This document shows, one piece after another, positions 42,766-51,614 of a stretch of DNA of 64,000 bases (within the stretch, counting starts at the first letter, position 1; each line of letters starts with the position of its first letter). This DNA is from Solobacterium sp. (GTDB taxonomy: Bacteria; Bacillota_I; Bacilli_A; Erysipelotrichales; Erysipelotrichaceae), in assembly GCA_017404505.1 (NCBI GenBank), contig JAFRCE010000016.1, forward strand, positions 62,001 to 126,000, written 5' to 3'. The notes under the pieces were generated by a model. It did not search any database, was not told where the DNA came from, and saw only the letters and a list, made by a program, of their open reading frames with translations. The position numbers were made by a program, and so were the translations under genes.

Positions 42766-42771
42766 TTTAGT

Positions 42772-43311
42772 ATGCGTGAATTCATCCATCAACATGAAAA
42801 ACATCTGATCATTTTCACCGGCTGCATTCTCATACCGGCTGCGTTTCTGGCCTGTATGCTGATCATGGGCTACCCGTATGACAATCTGACCGGTCTGCTG
42901 AACGATCCCGTCTGGCGCATTCCTTCCCATATTGTCTTCCTGCTGATGCTGACATGGCTGTGCTTCTGTCTCTACCGGATCGGCATGAAAACAATACCGA
43001 AAGAACTGGTGCTGTATGATCTGGGTATCCTGGCGCTGCTGAGCGTCGTCTGCCTGTTTCTGCCTTATGAGGAAACCTCGCAGCTGATCAGCGGCCTGCA
43101 TATCGTCGCCGCTTATTCCGCCTTCATCTGGATGAATATCATCTTCTGGCGCTATATTCCCAATCAGACAGCAATGCGGAACATTTATCTTCTCCTGCTG
43201 CTGTTCGCGCTGCTGCATTCCCTGACCCGCAGTGCTGTCACCGGCCTGTCGGAAGTCGTCATCGGCATCGGCATCTCAGTCATGATCTCACTGTTATGCG
43301 CGCGTACTTAA
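42772..43311 (+). CDS. Integral membrane protein of unknown function
   Basis: 179 residues with about five to six hydrophobic segments (LIIFTGCILIPAAFLACMLI, IVFLLMLTWLCFCLY, LVLYDLGILALLSVVCLFLP, LISGLHIVAAYSAFIWMNII, IYLLLLLFALLHSL, VVIGIGISVMISLL). I do not recognise a family. There is no ribosome binding site; a -10 TATAAT ends 6 bases before the ATG, so it is probably translated from a leaderless mRNA. Divergent from pheA with only 30 bases between starts. Followed by its own terminator. Confidence 0.72.
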   Translation: MREFIHQHEKHLIIFTGCILIPAAFLACMLIMGYPYDNLTGLLNDPVWRIPSHIVFLLMLTWLCFCLYRIGMKTIPKELVLYDLGILALLSVVCLFLPYEETSQLISGLHIVAAYSAFIWMNIIFWRYIPNQTAMRNIYLLLLLFALLHSLTRSAVTGLSEVVIGIGISVMISLLCART

Positions 43312-43350
43312 AAACCTGCAGAATTCATCATTTCCGCAGGTTTGTTTTTT
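43312..43350 (+). terminator. Rho-independent terminator
   Basis: AAACCTGC/GCAGGTTT stem with extra pairs, followed by GTTTTTTT, directly after the membrane-protein stop codon. Confidence 0.82.
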
Positions 43351-44727
43351 TTATGCCGCGTCCGGCATCGAGGCCCGGCTCTTCCAGGCACCCGAGTACA
43401 GATACACACTGCCGATAAAGAACGGCACGCAGCCGCTAATGGCGTTGCCGTACCAGAAGCCTTTGATGCCCCAGTTCAGCGCGACACCCAGCAGCAATGC
43501 CAGACCGATCCGGCAGACAATACCGTCCAGAACAGCGACGCTCAGGTTCAGACGGGAATTGCCGGATCCGTTGATCAGAGCGAAATTGGCCGGTCTGAGT
43601 GTGGCACCAAGATACTGGATCATCGCGACCGGTATATAGGTGATCGCCATCGTCAGCACCGCCTCATCCGACGAGAACAGACCGAACAGCCACTCCGGTT
43701 TGAAGGCGGTGATCACGGCGAAGACGGAAGCCGGGATCGCCACGATCCAGAGGGCGTGGTAAACGACCTTCGGCACCCGGTCGATCTTGCCGGCTCCAAG
43801 CGCCTGGGCAATCATCGCGCCGCCGGCACTAGAGATCGACTGAGAAACAATGGAGATCATCGATTCCAGTTTTCGGGCCACGCCGGTAACCGCGACCGCG
43901 GTGGTGCCGTAGGTATTGATATAGGAATTGACGAACAGCATCGAGAAAGTAATGGCGGCGGACTGAATGGCCATCGGAATGCCAAGTGACAGCAGCGGCT
44001 GGAATACTTCCGGATAAATGCGGAAGCTCTGCGGCCGGAAATCAAAGTGGAACTGCGCGCGATTGCGATACAGAAGAACGATCGCGAAGATGAAGCTGAC
44101 AGCCTGGCCGATGACGGTCGCAAGCGCCGCTCCGAACGGTCCCATATGAAGCACCGCCACAAACAGCAGGTCCAGTATGATATTGATCACCGAAGCAATG
44201 GCGATGAACATAAAAGGATGTTTGGAATCGCCCATGCCGCGCAGGATCGCGGAAACAAGGTTGTATCCGTAGATAAACAGCACACCGTAAACACATGTCA
44301 CGGAATACTGTCTGGTCATCTCAAAGATTTCTTCCGGCGTATTCAGCCAGTGAATGATACCACGGTAAGTAAACAGGAAGATTACCATGATGGTGATGGC
44401 CGCCAGAGTCAGGAACGTGAACAGAGTGCCTATCATCATACCGACTTTGTCTTTGCGGTTTTCACCGACATAGCGGGAAATCATGATCTGGCCGGCATTG
44501 GAGAAACCCATGGCGAAGAAAGTGATCAGCTGCAGCACTTCACCGCCGATCGCCACCGCGGAAAGACCGCCGGTGCCGACAAAGCGGCCGACGACGATCA
44601 TGTCCACCATATTGTAGACCGTCTGCAGCAGACCGGAAAGGAACAGCGGCATGGCAAACTTCAGCAATGTCACCGGAACACTGCCGACCGTCAGATCACG
44701 AATCAGTTCTTTCTTTTTTTCACTCAT
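43351..44727 (-). CDS. MATE family efflux transporter
   Basis: 458 residues and about twelve membrane segments, with the MATE start VPVTLLKFAMPLFLSGLLQTVYNMVDMIVVGRFVG and a FSNAGQIMISRYVGENRKDKVG loop. The ATG at 44727 is chosen for its AAGGAGGAATGC ribosome binding site; an in-frame ATG 18 bases upstream has none. The third MATE gene in the window; the three are not close copies of each other. Substrate unknown. Confidence 0.92.
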   Translation of the reverse strand: MSEKKKELIRDLTVGSVPVTLLKFAMPLFLSGLLQTVYNMVDMIVVGRFVGTGGLSAVAIGGEVLQLITFFAMGFSNAGQIMISRYVGENRKDKVGMMIGTLFTFLTLAAITIMVIFLFTYRGIIHWLNTPEEIFEMTRQYSVTCVYGVLFIYGYNLVSAILRGMGDSKHPFMFIAIASVINIILDLLFVAVLHMGPFGAALATVIGQAVSFIFAIVLLYRNRAQFHFDFRPQSFRIYPEVFQPLLSLGIPMAIQSAAITFSMLFVNSYINTYGTTAVAVTGVARKLESMISIVSQSISSAGGAMIAQALGAGKIDRVPKVVYHALWIVAIPASVFAVITAFKPEWLFGLFSSDEAVLTMAITYIPVAMIQYLGATLRPANFALINGSGNSRLNLSVAVLDGIVCRIGLALLLGVALNWGIKGFWYGNAISGCVPFFIGSVYLYSGAWKSRASMPDAA

Positions 44728-44789
44728 GCATTCCTCCTTTATCAAACGACATAATCATAACAGACGAATGTTTCTTTTTGACACCGGTG

Positions 44790-44821
44790 CGAAAAAAAAG
44801 ATCTGATCAGATCAGATCTTT
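44790..44821 (-). terminator. Terminator of the histone-like gene
   Basis: A 25-base near-perfect palindrome of AAAGATCTGATC arms, followed by eight A on the plus strand (T-run on the minus strand), 9 bases after the stop codon. Confidence 0.82.
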
Positions 44822-44830
44822 CCATGCAGA

Positions 44831-45445
44831 TTATAATACGTCGAAGTATTTTCTGCGGTCTTCACTCAGGTTGTCGCAGTAGTAGCGAACTGTCAGAGTA
44901 TCGGAGACCTTGTTTTCTTCCGCCGGTTCAACGATAAAGCCGTCACCTTCGAGCATGCAGTTCAGAATTGCTTCGCATGTTGTAGCCAGGTTGTCGACAC
45001 CCGCTTCAACTTCCGTCAGCAGATCGTTTGCATTGATTTCGATATACAGCCAGTCCATGGCATGAGCTTCACCCTTTTTCCAGTTAATGACATCTTCATA
45101 GTCTTTAACTGTCTTCTTGACAACTTCCGGCTTGGCAACTTTCTTAACAGTTGTCTTCTTGGCGGTTGTCTTCTTGGCGGCAGGTTTCTTGGCTGCTGTC
45201 TTCTTTTCAGCAGTTGCTTTCTTTGCCGGAGCAGCTTTCTTGGCAGCAGGCTTCTTTACTTCTTTTGTCTCAACTGCTTTTTCAGCTTCAACCTTTACGG
45301 CTTTCTTGGCAGCAGTTTTCGTAGTAGCAGCTTTCTTGGCAGGAGCAGCCTTTGTAGCTGTTGTTGTCTTCTTAGCTGCTGGCTTCTTCTCTACTTTAAC
45401 TTCTGTCTCCTTTTCAGCAGCCTTTACAGTTTTCTTTGCTGGCAT
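44831..45445 (-). CDS. Histone H1-like Lys/Ala-rich protein with a C-terminal folded domain
   Basis: 204 residues. Positions 1-~115 are a low-complexity basic arm of PAKKA/TTAKK/PAAKK repeats like AlgP, Hc1 or eukaryotic H1 tails, expected to bind DNA. Positions ~116-204 (DYEDVINWKKGEAHAMDWLY onward, ending NLSEDRRKYFDVL) form an acidic folded domain I cannot place. Strong ribosome binding site GAGGGAGG. A role in nucleoid packaging is inferred from composition only. Single gene with its own terminator. Confidence 0.78.
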   Translation of the reverse strand: MPAKKTVKAAEKETEVKVEKKPAAKKTTTATKAAPAKKAATTKTAAKKAVKVEAEKAVETKEVKKPAAKKAAPAKKATAEKKTAAKKPAAKKTTAKKTTVKKVAKPEVVKKTVKDYEDVINWKKGEAHAMDWLYIEINANDLLTEVEAGVDNLATTCEAILNCMLEGDGFIVEPAEENKVSDTLTVRYYCDNLSEDRRKYFDVL

Positions 45446-45731
45446 TGCAAATACCTCCCTCTCATAAACCGTTTATTATTGCAATAAACTTTCATAATTA
45501 TAGCACGGTTTTTTTAAAATCCATATTTATATGGGGTTTTTCAGACATTTTATCGGCCAAAAACCCTTTATTTATCGCTATTTTATGCCTTTTCGCACCG
45601 GTGGAACCCCTTTCAGACGATATCACTGTGTCATGGGAATACATGATTTCTTTGTCGGAACGTCCGCGGTGGAGTAACCTTTTTTCCCTCTTTCATGGTA
45701 TGCTAAATTTCAGAAGGAGACATGAACGATC

Positions 45732-47195
45732 ATGATCATTAACAGCAACGGAATGAAAGCCATAGAAGCTGCTTCGGGCATTCCTGTGTCTGAACTGATG
45801 GAAACAGCCGGCCGGACTGCGGCAGAGGCTGTAAAGAAAGAAGTCTCCCCTGATGCCCGGATACTGATCATTGCCGGAAACGGCAATAACGGCGGTGACG
45901 GCTTTGTCATGTGCCGTTATCTGGAAGACTATGCCTGCATGGTTTATCCTGCAGCCGGTGTTCCAAAGAGTGAGGAAGCACTCGCCAACTACCGGCTGCT
46001 TCCCGCTTCCCGTATTGTCAGTAAGAGAAAGATTAAAGACGAGATCCGCAAAGCGGATGTCATCATTGATGCGGTATATGGTTTCGGATACCACGGCGAA
46101 CTGAAAGCCGACATGCGCAAGCTTTTCCGGATGGTGAATGACAGCAATGCCCGTGTTTTCAGCATTGACATCAACAGCGGCTGTGAAGCCGATACGGATC
46201 ATTTTGACAAAGACGCCATCCGCTCCGATATTACCTTTGCCTTGGACTGCTACAAACCGACGCATATGCTGCAGAAGGAAATCGGGGTCGCCCGCGAAGT
46301 CCGGCTGCTCGATCTCGGGCTGCCGCATGATCAGCCGACACCTTATATGGAGATGAACGAAGAAATCTTCTTCCGGAATTTCCCGCACCGCTCGGTGATG
46401 ATGCACAAGAACACATTCGGCCACACTCTGATCATCGGCGGCTGCTACGGCATGGCCGGCGCCGTCAGTCTGAATATTCTCGGTGCCCGCACTGTCGGCG
46501 CTCCGTACATTGAGTGTGCGCTGCCGGAATCGATCTATCCGATCGTTGCCTCGCGGCACATGACGGCTGTCTTCCACCCCTTCTCCGGTCATACCGTCGA
46601 GCAGGTCGTGGAACCGCTCAGCCGCAAAGCCAAAGCAATCGTCTTCGGCAGCGGCGCGGTTTATATGGACCGCAAGGAACAGTGCATGGACATGATCCTG
46701 CAAAGCAGCACATGCCCGGTCATTCTGGATGCCGAAGCCCTGCGGCTGCTGCATCAGAACACCTACATCCTGCGCTTTGTCAAATGTCCGCTGATCCTGA
46801 CGCCGCATCTGGGAGAATTCTCGGTTCTGATCAACAAACCGATCGATGCCATCCGTGACAACAAGATCCTTTATGCGACGCAATTCGCGAAAGAGAACAA
46901 AGTAATTCTGGTGCTGAAAGGCGCCAACACGATCGTCGTTTCACCGTTCGGTGAAGTCTATTTCAATCAGTCGGGAAATCCCGCCCTGGCCCAGGCCGGC
47001 AGCGGCGACCTTCTGGCCGGTATGATCGCCGGCATCCTGACCATGACCAGAGACATCTACACGGCCGTATGCATGGCTGTCTGGCTGCATGGCCATCTGG
47101 CGGATATCGCCCTGGATTCCCATTCCATGCAGGGCTTTGACCTCGAGACTTATCCGCAGCTGATGGATCAGCTGTTCCGTAAATATCATTTCTGA
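45732..47195 (+). CDS. nnr: Bifunctional NAD(P)H-hydrate repair enzyme (epimerase/dehydratase)
   Basis: 487 residues with two domains. The N-terminal YjeF_N epimerase domain has LIIAGNGNNGGDGFVMCRYL. The C-terminal ribokinase-like ADP-dependent dehydratase domain has HTLIIGGCYGMAGAVSLN, LTPHLGEFSVL, VVLKGANTIV-like residues, and the signature AQAGSGDLLAGMIAGIL. It repairs hydrated NADH and NADPH. The AAGGAG ribosome binding site is 12-13 bases from the ATG, rather long. The 286 bases upstream contain a possible -10 TATGCT and nothing else that I recognise. Confidence 0.93.
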   Translation: MIINSNGMKAIEAASGIPVSELMETAGRTAAEAVKKEVSPDARILIIAGNGNNGGDGFVMCRYLEDYACMVYPAAGVPKSEEALANYRLLPASRIVSKRKIKDEIRKADVIIDAVYGFGYHGELKADMRKLFRMVNDSNARVFSIDINSGCEADTDHFDKDAIRSDITFALDCYKPTHMLQKEIGVAREVRLLDLGLPHDQPTPYMEMNEEIFFRNFPHRSVMMHKNTFGHTLIIGGCYGMAGAVSLNILGARTVGAPYIECALPESIYPIVASRHMTAVFHPFSGHTVEQVVEPLSRKAKAIVFGSGAVYMDRKEQCMDMILQSSTCPVILDAEALRLLHQNTYILRFVKCPLILTPHLGEFSVLINKPIDAIRDNKILYATQFAKENKVILVLKGANTIVVSPFGEVYFNQSGNPALAQAGSGDLLAGMIAGILTMTRDIYTAVCMAVWLHGHLADIALDSHSMQGFDLETYPQLMDQLFRKYHF

Positions 47196-47207
47196 TCCGT
47201 TTCTTGT

Positions 47208-48134
47208 ATGAGTGAAAACAGACCCCAGGTAATTACAACAAAACAGGCAAAACATCAGGTGAATATATTAGGCGGCTCGCTCGTCTTATATATTCTCCTG
47301 AATCTTTTGTTATGGCATGGTGTCGGTCTTCTCTATGACCGCCTGAATATCACCTTCTTTGATATCGATCCTGAGATCCTCTGCATGGCAGCCGCGATGG
47401 TGCTGATGGTGATCATCACCTTTGTCTTCTTCAGCATCAGCGCCGCCCGCCTGCACCTGCCGATCCGTGATTACCTGAAGCCGACCGGCATGGACTTCCT
47501 CCACAAGACAGCTCTGGTCTGTATCGGCATAGCCATTACCGTATTGACAACATATACCGGGTCCTTTCTGAATTTCCTGCTGCATCCGGCCAGCAGCGCC
47601 TTCGCGTTCGTCGGCCACTTCACCACGCCGGAAAACATTCTGAAAAACGGACTCTATTTCGCCCTCTTCGTGCTGCTGAAGCCGGTCTGCGACGAGTACA
47701 TTTTCCGCGGCATCATCCAGCGGCAGCTCGGTCATTACAACCGTTTCTTCGGTGTGCTTGCGTCTTCACTGCTGTATGCCATCGCCCAGCCTTCCCTGCC
47801 CGACGCCATTCCGGCTTTCTTCACCGGCTGGTATCTGGCACTGATGACCCTGCGGTATCATTCCATCCAGCCGGCCATCAAGACCCATCTTCTGATTTCT
47901 CTGTTCCTCTGGATCATATCCATCATTCCGGATGAATATGTTCTGATTCCAATCATTGTCATTACGCTGGTCTATATCGTGACCCTGCTGTTCATGGTCG
48001 GCAATGCCGTCAATTACCGCATCGCCTTCATGCGCATGCCTGAAAAAAAACTGTGGAAGATCGTTTTCACGTCTTCCACAATTGTCATCTGTATCATTCT
48101 TTTTATCGCTGAGAATATCCTGTCGTTCCTGTGA
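47208..48134 (+). CDS. CPBP family intramembrane metalloprotease
   Basis: 308 residues with about eight hydrophobic segments. The catalytic motif reads CDEYIFRGIIQRQLG, the E/D-E-x-x-x-R form of the Rce1/CAAX-prenyl-protease-like family, and a second motif region FGVLASSLLYAIAQP follows. Bacterial members are linked to bacteriocin maturation or self-immunity, but many have no known role. It starts 12 bases after nnr without a good ribosome binding site, so it may depend on translational coupling. Confidence 0.86.
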   Translation: MSENRPQVITTKQAKHQVNILGGSLVLYILLNLLLWHGVGLLYDRLNITFFDIDPEILCMAAAMVLMVIITFVFFSISAARLHLPIRDYLKPTGMDFLHKTALVCIGIAITVLTTYTGSFLNFLLHPASSAFAFVGHFTTPENILKNGLYFALFVLLKPVCDEYIFRGIIQRQLGHYNRFFGVLASSLLYAIAQPSLPDAIPAFFTGWYLALMTLRYHSIQPAIKTHLLISLFLWIISIIPDEYVLIPIIVITLVYIVTLLFMVGNAVNYRIAFMRMPEKKLWKIVFTSSTIVICIILFIAENILSFL

Positions 48135-48138
48135 TCTA

Positions 48139-48396
48139 TCAGCCCTGCAGACCTTCTGCCTGACGCTGCATGTTTTCAACAACGACATCATAAATATCAC
48201 CGATGGACTGTCCATATTCGAGAACCAGCCAGGGTTCGTTGGTATGGTAATGGATCTTGATCAGATCATCATCCCCGGCTACCAGCAGACTGTCGCCCTT
48301 GAAGTGATCAACGATATAATCATAGATCTCATCTTCATCCAAACCTTCACCGGCGATCAGAAGCTGTGTATCGAATTTGAATTCAAGCTGTTCCAT
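48139..48396 (-). CDS. Stand-alone FakA/YloV C-terminal-type domain protein
   Basis: 85 residues. The sequence FDTQLLIAGEGLDEDEIYDY, then GDSLLVAGDDDLIKIHYHTN, ending YGQSIGDIYDVVVENMQRQ, closely follows the segment near the C-terminus of DhaK/DhaL-related fatty acid kinase FakA (YloV), where GDSLVVVGDDDLVKVHVHT and IKIDNMREQ are typical. The kinase (DAK2) domain is missing. The ATG at 48396 follows GGAGGTTTGC; upstream codons have no such site. Convergent with the CPBP gene (4 bases apart). It could modulate fatty acid kinase or be a domain relic; function unproven. Confidence 0.75.
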   Translation of the reverse strand: MEQLEFKFDTQLLIAGEGLDEDEIYDYIVDHFKGDSLLVAGDDDLIKIHYHTNEPWLVLEYGQSIGDIYDVVVENMQRQAEGLQG

Positions 48397-48508
48397 ATGC
48401 AAACCTCCATATCTGTTTTCTATTATAACATGGATTCTCACGTCCGGTTTTCTGACAATCGTGGGATTCCCCGGTGCCTTCGCTATATAACTGTCGGAGG
48501 CTTTTTTT

Positions 48509-49330
48509 ATGACACAGTTAACGATCGAAGAACTGAGCAGCCGGCTCGAAGAAGGCGTGCGCGCTGTATTCAGCAGTGACAGCTACCGGCAGTATCTCAA
48601 TGCGATGTCCCGCTTTCATCATTATTCCTACAGCAATACCCTTCTCATTCTCACACAGAAACCGGACGCTTCTTATGTTGCCGGTTTCCGGACCTGGAAC
48701 GACAGCTTCAACCGGCGCATCCGCAAAGGCGAAAAAGCGATCCGCATCCTGCGGCCGCTGCTTTGCAGGACGGAAAACGAAGAGGAGGAAGAAACGAAAA
48801 GACTGAGCGGTTTTGCGGTCTGCAGCGTCTTTGACATTTCCCAGACCGAAGGTGATGAGATTCCTCTTTCCCTGAGCCGGATCCTCGACTGTCATGTCGA
48901 GGATTATCAGATGTTCATCAATGCCCTGATCATGGTTTCCCCGGTGCCGGTGGCCTTTCAGGAACGGATGCATGCATACGGATGTTTCTATCCGCTGGAA
49001 AACCGCATCGAGATCCGGGCCGGTCTGCCGAACGCCCAGACCATAAAGACCATGATCCATGAGATCGCCCATGCCGTTCTGCACCGTCATGACAGAGACA
49101 GCAGCCGGACAGCAAGAAGCAGGCGGGAAATCGAAGCGGAAAGCGTCGCTTATATTGTCAGCACCCATTACGGCATCGACACTTCTTCCTATTCGTTCGG
49201 CTATATCGCGTCCTGGTCAAAAGACAAGGATCTGCCGGCACTCAAGGCATCCCTGCAGACGATCCAGCAGGCGGCAGCCCATCTGATTTCCCTTCTGGAC
49301 TGCGTGCTGTATCCGCAGGCCGCAAACTGA
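48509..49330 (+). CDS. ArdC-like N-terminal domain plus HExxH metallopeptidase
   Basis: 273 residues. The N-terminal ~110 residues match the ArdC/DUF1738 single-strand DNA-binding type: MSRFHHYSYSNTLLILTQKP, VAGFRTWNDSFNRRIRKGEKAIRIL, FAVCSVFDISQTEG. The C-terminal half carries the zinc motif MIHEIAHAVLH with a downstream Glu in EIEAESVAYIVSTHYG, as in IrrE/ImmA-like peptidases. Such proteins are usually cargo of conjugative elements, where they act in antirestriction. No other transfer genes are here. Ribosome binding site CGGAGG. Confidence 0.8.
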   Translation: MTQLTIEELSSRLEEGVRAVFSSDSYRQYLNAMSRFHHYSYSNTLLILTQKPDASYVAGFRTWNDSFNRRIRKGEKAIRILRPLLCRTENEEEEETKRLSGFAVCSVFDISQTEGDEIPLSLSRILDCHVEDYQMFINALIMVSPVPVAFQERMHAYGCFYPLENRIEIRAGLPNAQTIKTMIHEIAHAVLHRHDRDSSRTARSRREIEAESVAYIVSTHYGIDTSSYSFGYIASWSKDKDLPALKASLQTIQQAAAHLISLLDCVLYPQAAN

Positions 49331-49332
49331 AA

Positions 49333-49350
49333 AAAGGCTTTTCAGCCTTT
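49333..49350. terminator. Bidirectional terminator
   Basis: AAAGGCT/AGCCTTT stem with a TTTC loop, with A-run before and T-run after, between convergent genes. Confidence 0.75.
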
Positions 49351-49357
49351 TTCATGT

Positions 49358-51484
49358 TTATTTATTCCGGAAGCTCATGCCGGCAATGTTCAGTGTCTGT
49401 TCGTCGGCGATCAGATCAGCCGTGTCATCCAGCGGATCTTCCAGCAGCAGCGGTTCATCCTCGCTGTCTGTCGTTTCATTCACGACTGCACCGGAAACCT
49501 CATCCTCGAGGAAGTCATCGTCATCAGCGAAGAGATCCTCTTCTCCTTCCGGTTCGATGTCATCCAGACCCGGCTTGAACAGATCGGAATTGGTCAGGCT
49601 CATCTCAGAGGTGCGCAGTCCGGCGGTACCAACTTCATCAAGAAGTTCCGTATCGCTTTCTTCCGGCATCGTCAGATCGAAGTCGTCCATATTCAGTTCC
49701 ATACTGCTTTCAAGATCCGGCTTTGTCTCGGAAACAGGAATCACTTCTTCACCGGTCATGTTGAAATCCAGACCGTCATCCTGCAGTTCTTCCACGTCTT
49801 CAAAGAGATTGAGCTGTCCTTCCGCTTCCGGCTCTGACACGCTTTCTGTCTCAACTTCTTCAACAACAGCCGGTTCTTCCGCAGCTGGTGCGGCGACCGT
49901 CACGAGCGGCAGATCCAGAACGCTTTCGTCATCGAACGGATTCTCATAATCCTCTTCCGTCGGGCGGCGCAGACGGACTGCCATGTACTGTCTGGCCGGC
50001 AGGTCAATGCGGAAATGTCCTTTGTGGATACCTGCTTTGCGGATCAGGATATTCCATGTATCGATCACTTCAGCGACGAATTCCGTATCCTCATCAATAT
50101 AGAAATCACGGAAAGAAGGTCTCATGAAGCTGAAGTAGTAAATGTACTGGCTCTTGACAGGCTTCAGGAATTCCATTTCCGGAACTGCTGTGACACAGTC
50201 AAATTTGTCATTGACGGCACAGAGACCGTGACCCGGTGTCTGCTTGAGTACTTCCTTCAGGAAACGGACACGCTTCCAGCTTTCGCCATGCAGTGTTCCG
50301 CCGTGTGACCACCACAGAACACCGTCGTCATTCAGATATGTTTCGCCATGTCCCGGATAGCCGCCGCGCATGGCGGTTTCCCAGAATCTTCTGACCATTT
50401 CTTCACCGGTGATATTGCCCCAGCCATGCTGGATATTGCCTTCGTAGGCGATTTCGTCCATAACGACCGGCTTGCCGTATCTTGCGGCCAGTTCATCGGT
50501 CAGTTCCGCGCCTTTGTACAGATCGATTCTCTGTACGGAGCAGTGGGTGATCCACGGCCGGCTGTGATCATACATCTTCTGGCAGTTATGAATCGAACGC
50601 AGGTGATGATAGTTGTCTTTCTTCACCAGAACAGCGGCCAGTTTTTCCCAATCGGCCTGGCTGCGGGTCGGAATCAGATCATATTCATTGGCCATCGCCC
50701 ACCAGACATTGTGGTATGCGGAGAAACGGGCAGCGATGTATTTGACATAATTGGCATCCTGCTCAGGTGTCATGGTGCTGAAGCCCCATCTGTCATATGG
50801 ATGCATGATGATCAGATCAGCCTGGATGCCGCGTTTGCCAAGTTCTGTAATGCATTCATCCAGATTTCTGAAATAAGCGGGATTCAGACGGTCATAATCG
50901 AAGTGGTTGCCTTCGTTTTTACCGAAATAAGCCATGAAGTTTTCACTGTTCAGCACGGATGCGTCCATCGGTGTGCCTTCAAACGGGAAAACAGCCGGAT
51001 CTTTCAGGTTGTAGTCATAATGCTTCGGGAAAATGCAGAAGCGCATCTTGTTGAAACCCGCCTCAACAAGGCTGTCCAGCGTTTCCGCTTTTCTTTCTTC
51101 GCTCTGCAGATGCCATACATAGGCTGTCGTGCCGATCGGATAGAACGGTGTGCCGTCTTCATAGCTGAAATGATGTGTGTCAGATACACGGACCGGACCG
51201 TGGACATTTTCGTCGGCAGCATCGACATAGAATACACCGGACAGTGTTTCCTTCAGGAATGAGCCTTTGAGGACAAATGTGTACTTGCCTTCAAAGGACG
51301 GCATGAAGCGCAGCCTGTATACACCGTCACCGTCATAGAAACCATCTACAACAGCGCTTTCATTCTTGCTTGTAAAGATTCCTTTCAGTGAATGATCAAG
51401 AAACGGATTGCCGTCTGACGGTCCTTCGACAGCGACTTCAAACACATCCCACTTTCTGACATTTGTCGGATAATCCTGGCTCAT
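49358..51484 (-). CDS. DUF5060/DUF4038-type glycoside hydrolase-like protein with long acidic tail
   Basis: 708 residues. The N-terminal beta-sandwich (~90 residues, KWDVFEVAVEGPSDGNPFLD) is DUF5060-like. The central TIM barrel is DUF4038/apiosidase-like (DTHHFSYEDGTPFYPIGTTA, AGFNKMRFCIFPKHYDYN, candidate acid in WWAMANEYDLIP, candidate nucleophile in VVMDEIAYEGN). A C-terminal beta domain then ends near residue 530. The last ~175 residues are a disordered Asp/Glu-rich tail. There is no signal peptide, so it should be cytoplasmic, acting on imported oligosaccharides. Strong ribosome binding site GGGGGAGG. Substrate unknown; DUF4038 relatives act on plant glycans. Confidence 0.8.
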   Translation of the reverse strand: MSQDYPTNVRKWDVFEVAVEGPSDGNPFLDHSLKGIFTSKNESAVVDGFYDGDGVYRLRFMPSFEGKYTFVLKGSFLKETLSGVFYVDAADENVHGPVRVSDTHHFSYEDGTPFYPIGTTAYVWHLQSEERKAETLDSLVEAGFNKMRFCIFPKHYDYNLKDPAVFPFEGTPMDASVLNSENFMAYFGKNEGNHFDYDRLNPAYFRNLDECITELGKRGIQADLIIMHPYDRWGFSTMTPEQDANYVKYIAARFSAYHNVWWAMANEYDLIPTRSQADWEKLAAVLVKKDNYHHLRSIHNCQKMYDHSRPWITHCSVQRIDLYKGAELTDELAARYGKPVVMDEIAYEGNIQHGWGNITGEEMVRRFWETAMRGGYPGHGETYLNDDGVLWWSHGGTLHGESWKRVRFLKEVLKQTPGHGLCAVNDKFDCVTAVPEMEFLKPVKSQYIYYFSFMRPSFRDFYIDEDTEFVAEVIDTWNILIRKAGIHKGHFRIDLPARQYMAVRLRRPTEEDYENPFDDESVLDLPLVTVAAPAAEEPAVVEEVETESVSEPEAEGQLNLFEDVEELQDDGLDFNMTGEEVIPVSETKPDLESSMELNMDDFDLTMPEESDTELLDEVGTAGLRTSEMSLTNSDLFKPGLDDIEPEGEEDLFADDDDFLEDEVSGAVVNETTDSEDEPLLLEDPLDDTADLIADEQTLNIAGMSFRNK

Positions 51485-51559
51485 GGTGAAACCTCCCCCT
51501 TTTCGTAAAATTGCAATACAAAAATATCTCTTCTCATTTACAATATCACGTTCTGCAGA

Positions 51560-51588
51560 AAAGAAAAAGCACGATAAACACCGTGCTT
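51560..51588 (-). terminator. Terminator of the his operon
   Basis: AAGCACG/CGTGCTT stem followed by TTTTCTTTTC on the minus strand, 27 bases after hisE. Confidence 0.83.
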
Positions 51589-51614
51589 ACGATATTTTCA
51601 CGCCGTTTCCGGCC

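Noticed and set aside
42742-43218. Longer pheA reading frame starting at 43218
   Set aside because: The N-terminal extra 159 codons are antisense to the leaderless membrane-protein gene; the ATG at 42741 with GGGAGAAAAGT begins the true MKIKVGYQGNHGTFSE sequence.
32176-44727. Recent duplication of MATE genes
   Set aside because: The three MATE proteins in the window differ throughout and have different neighbours and regulation, so they are separate family members.
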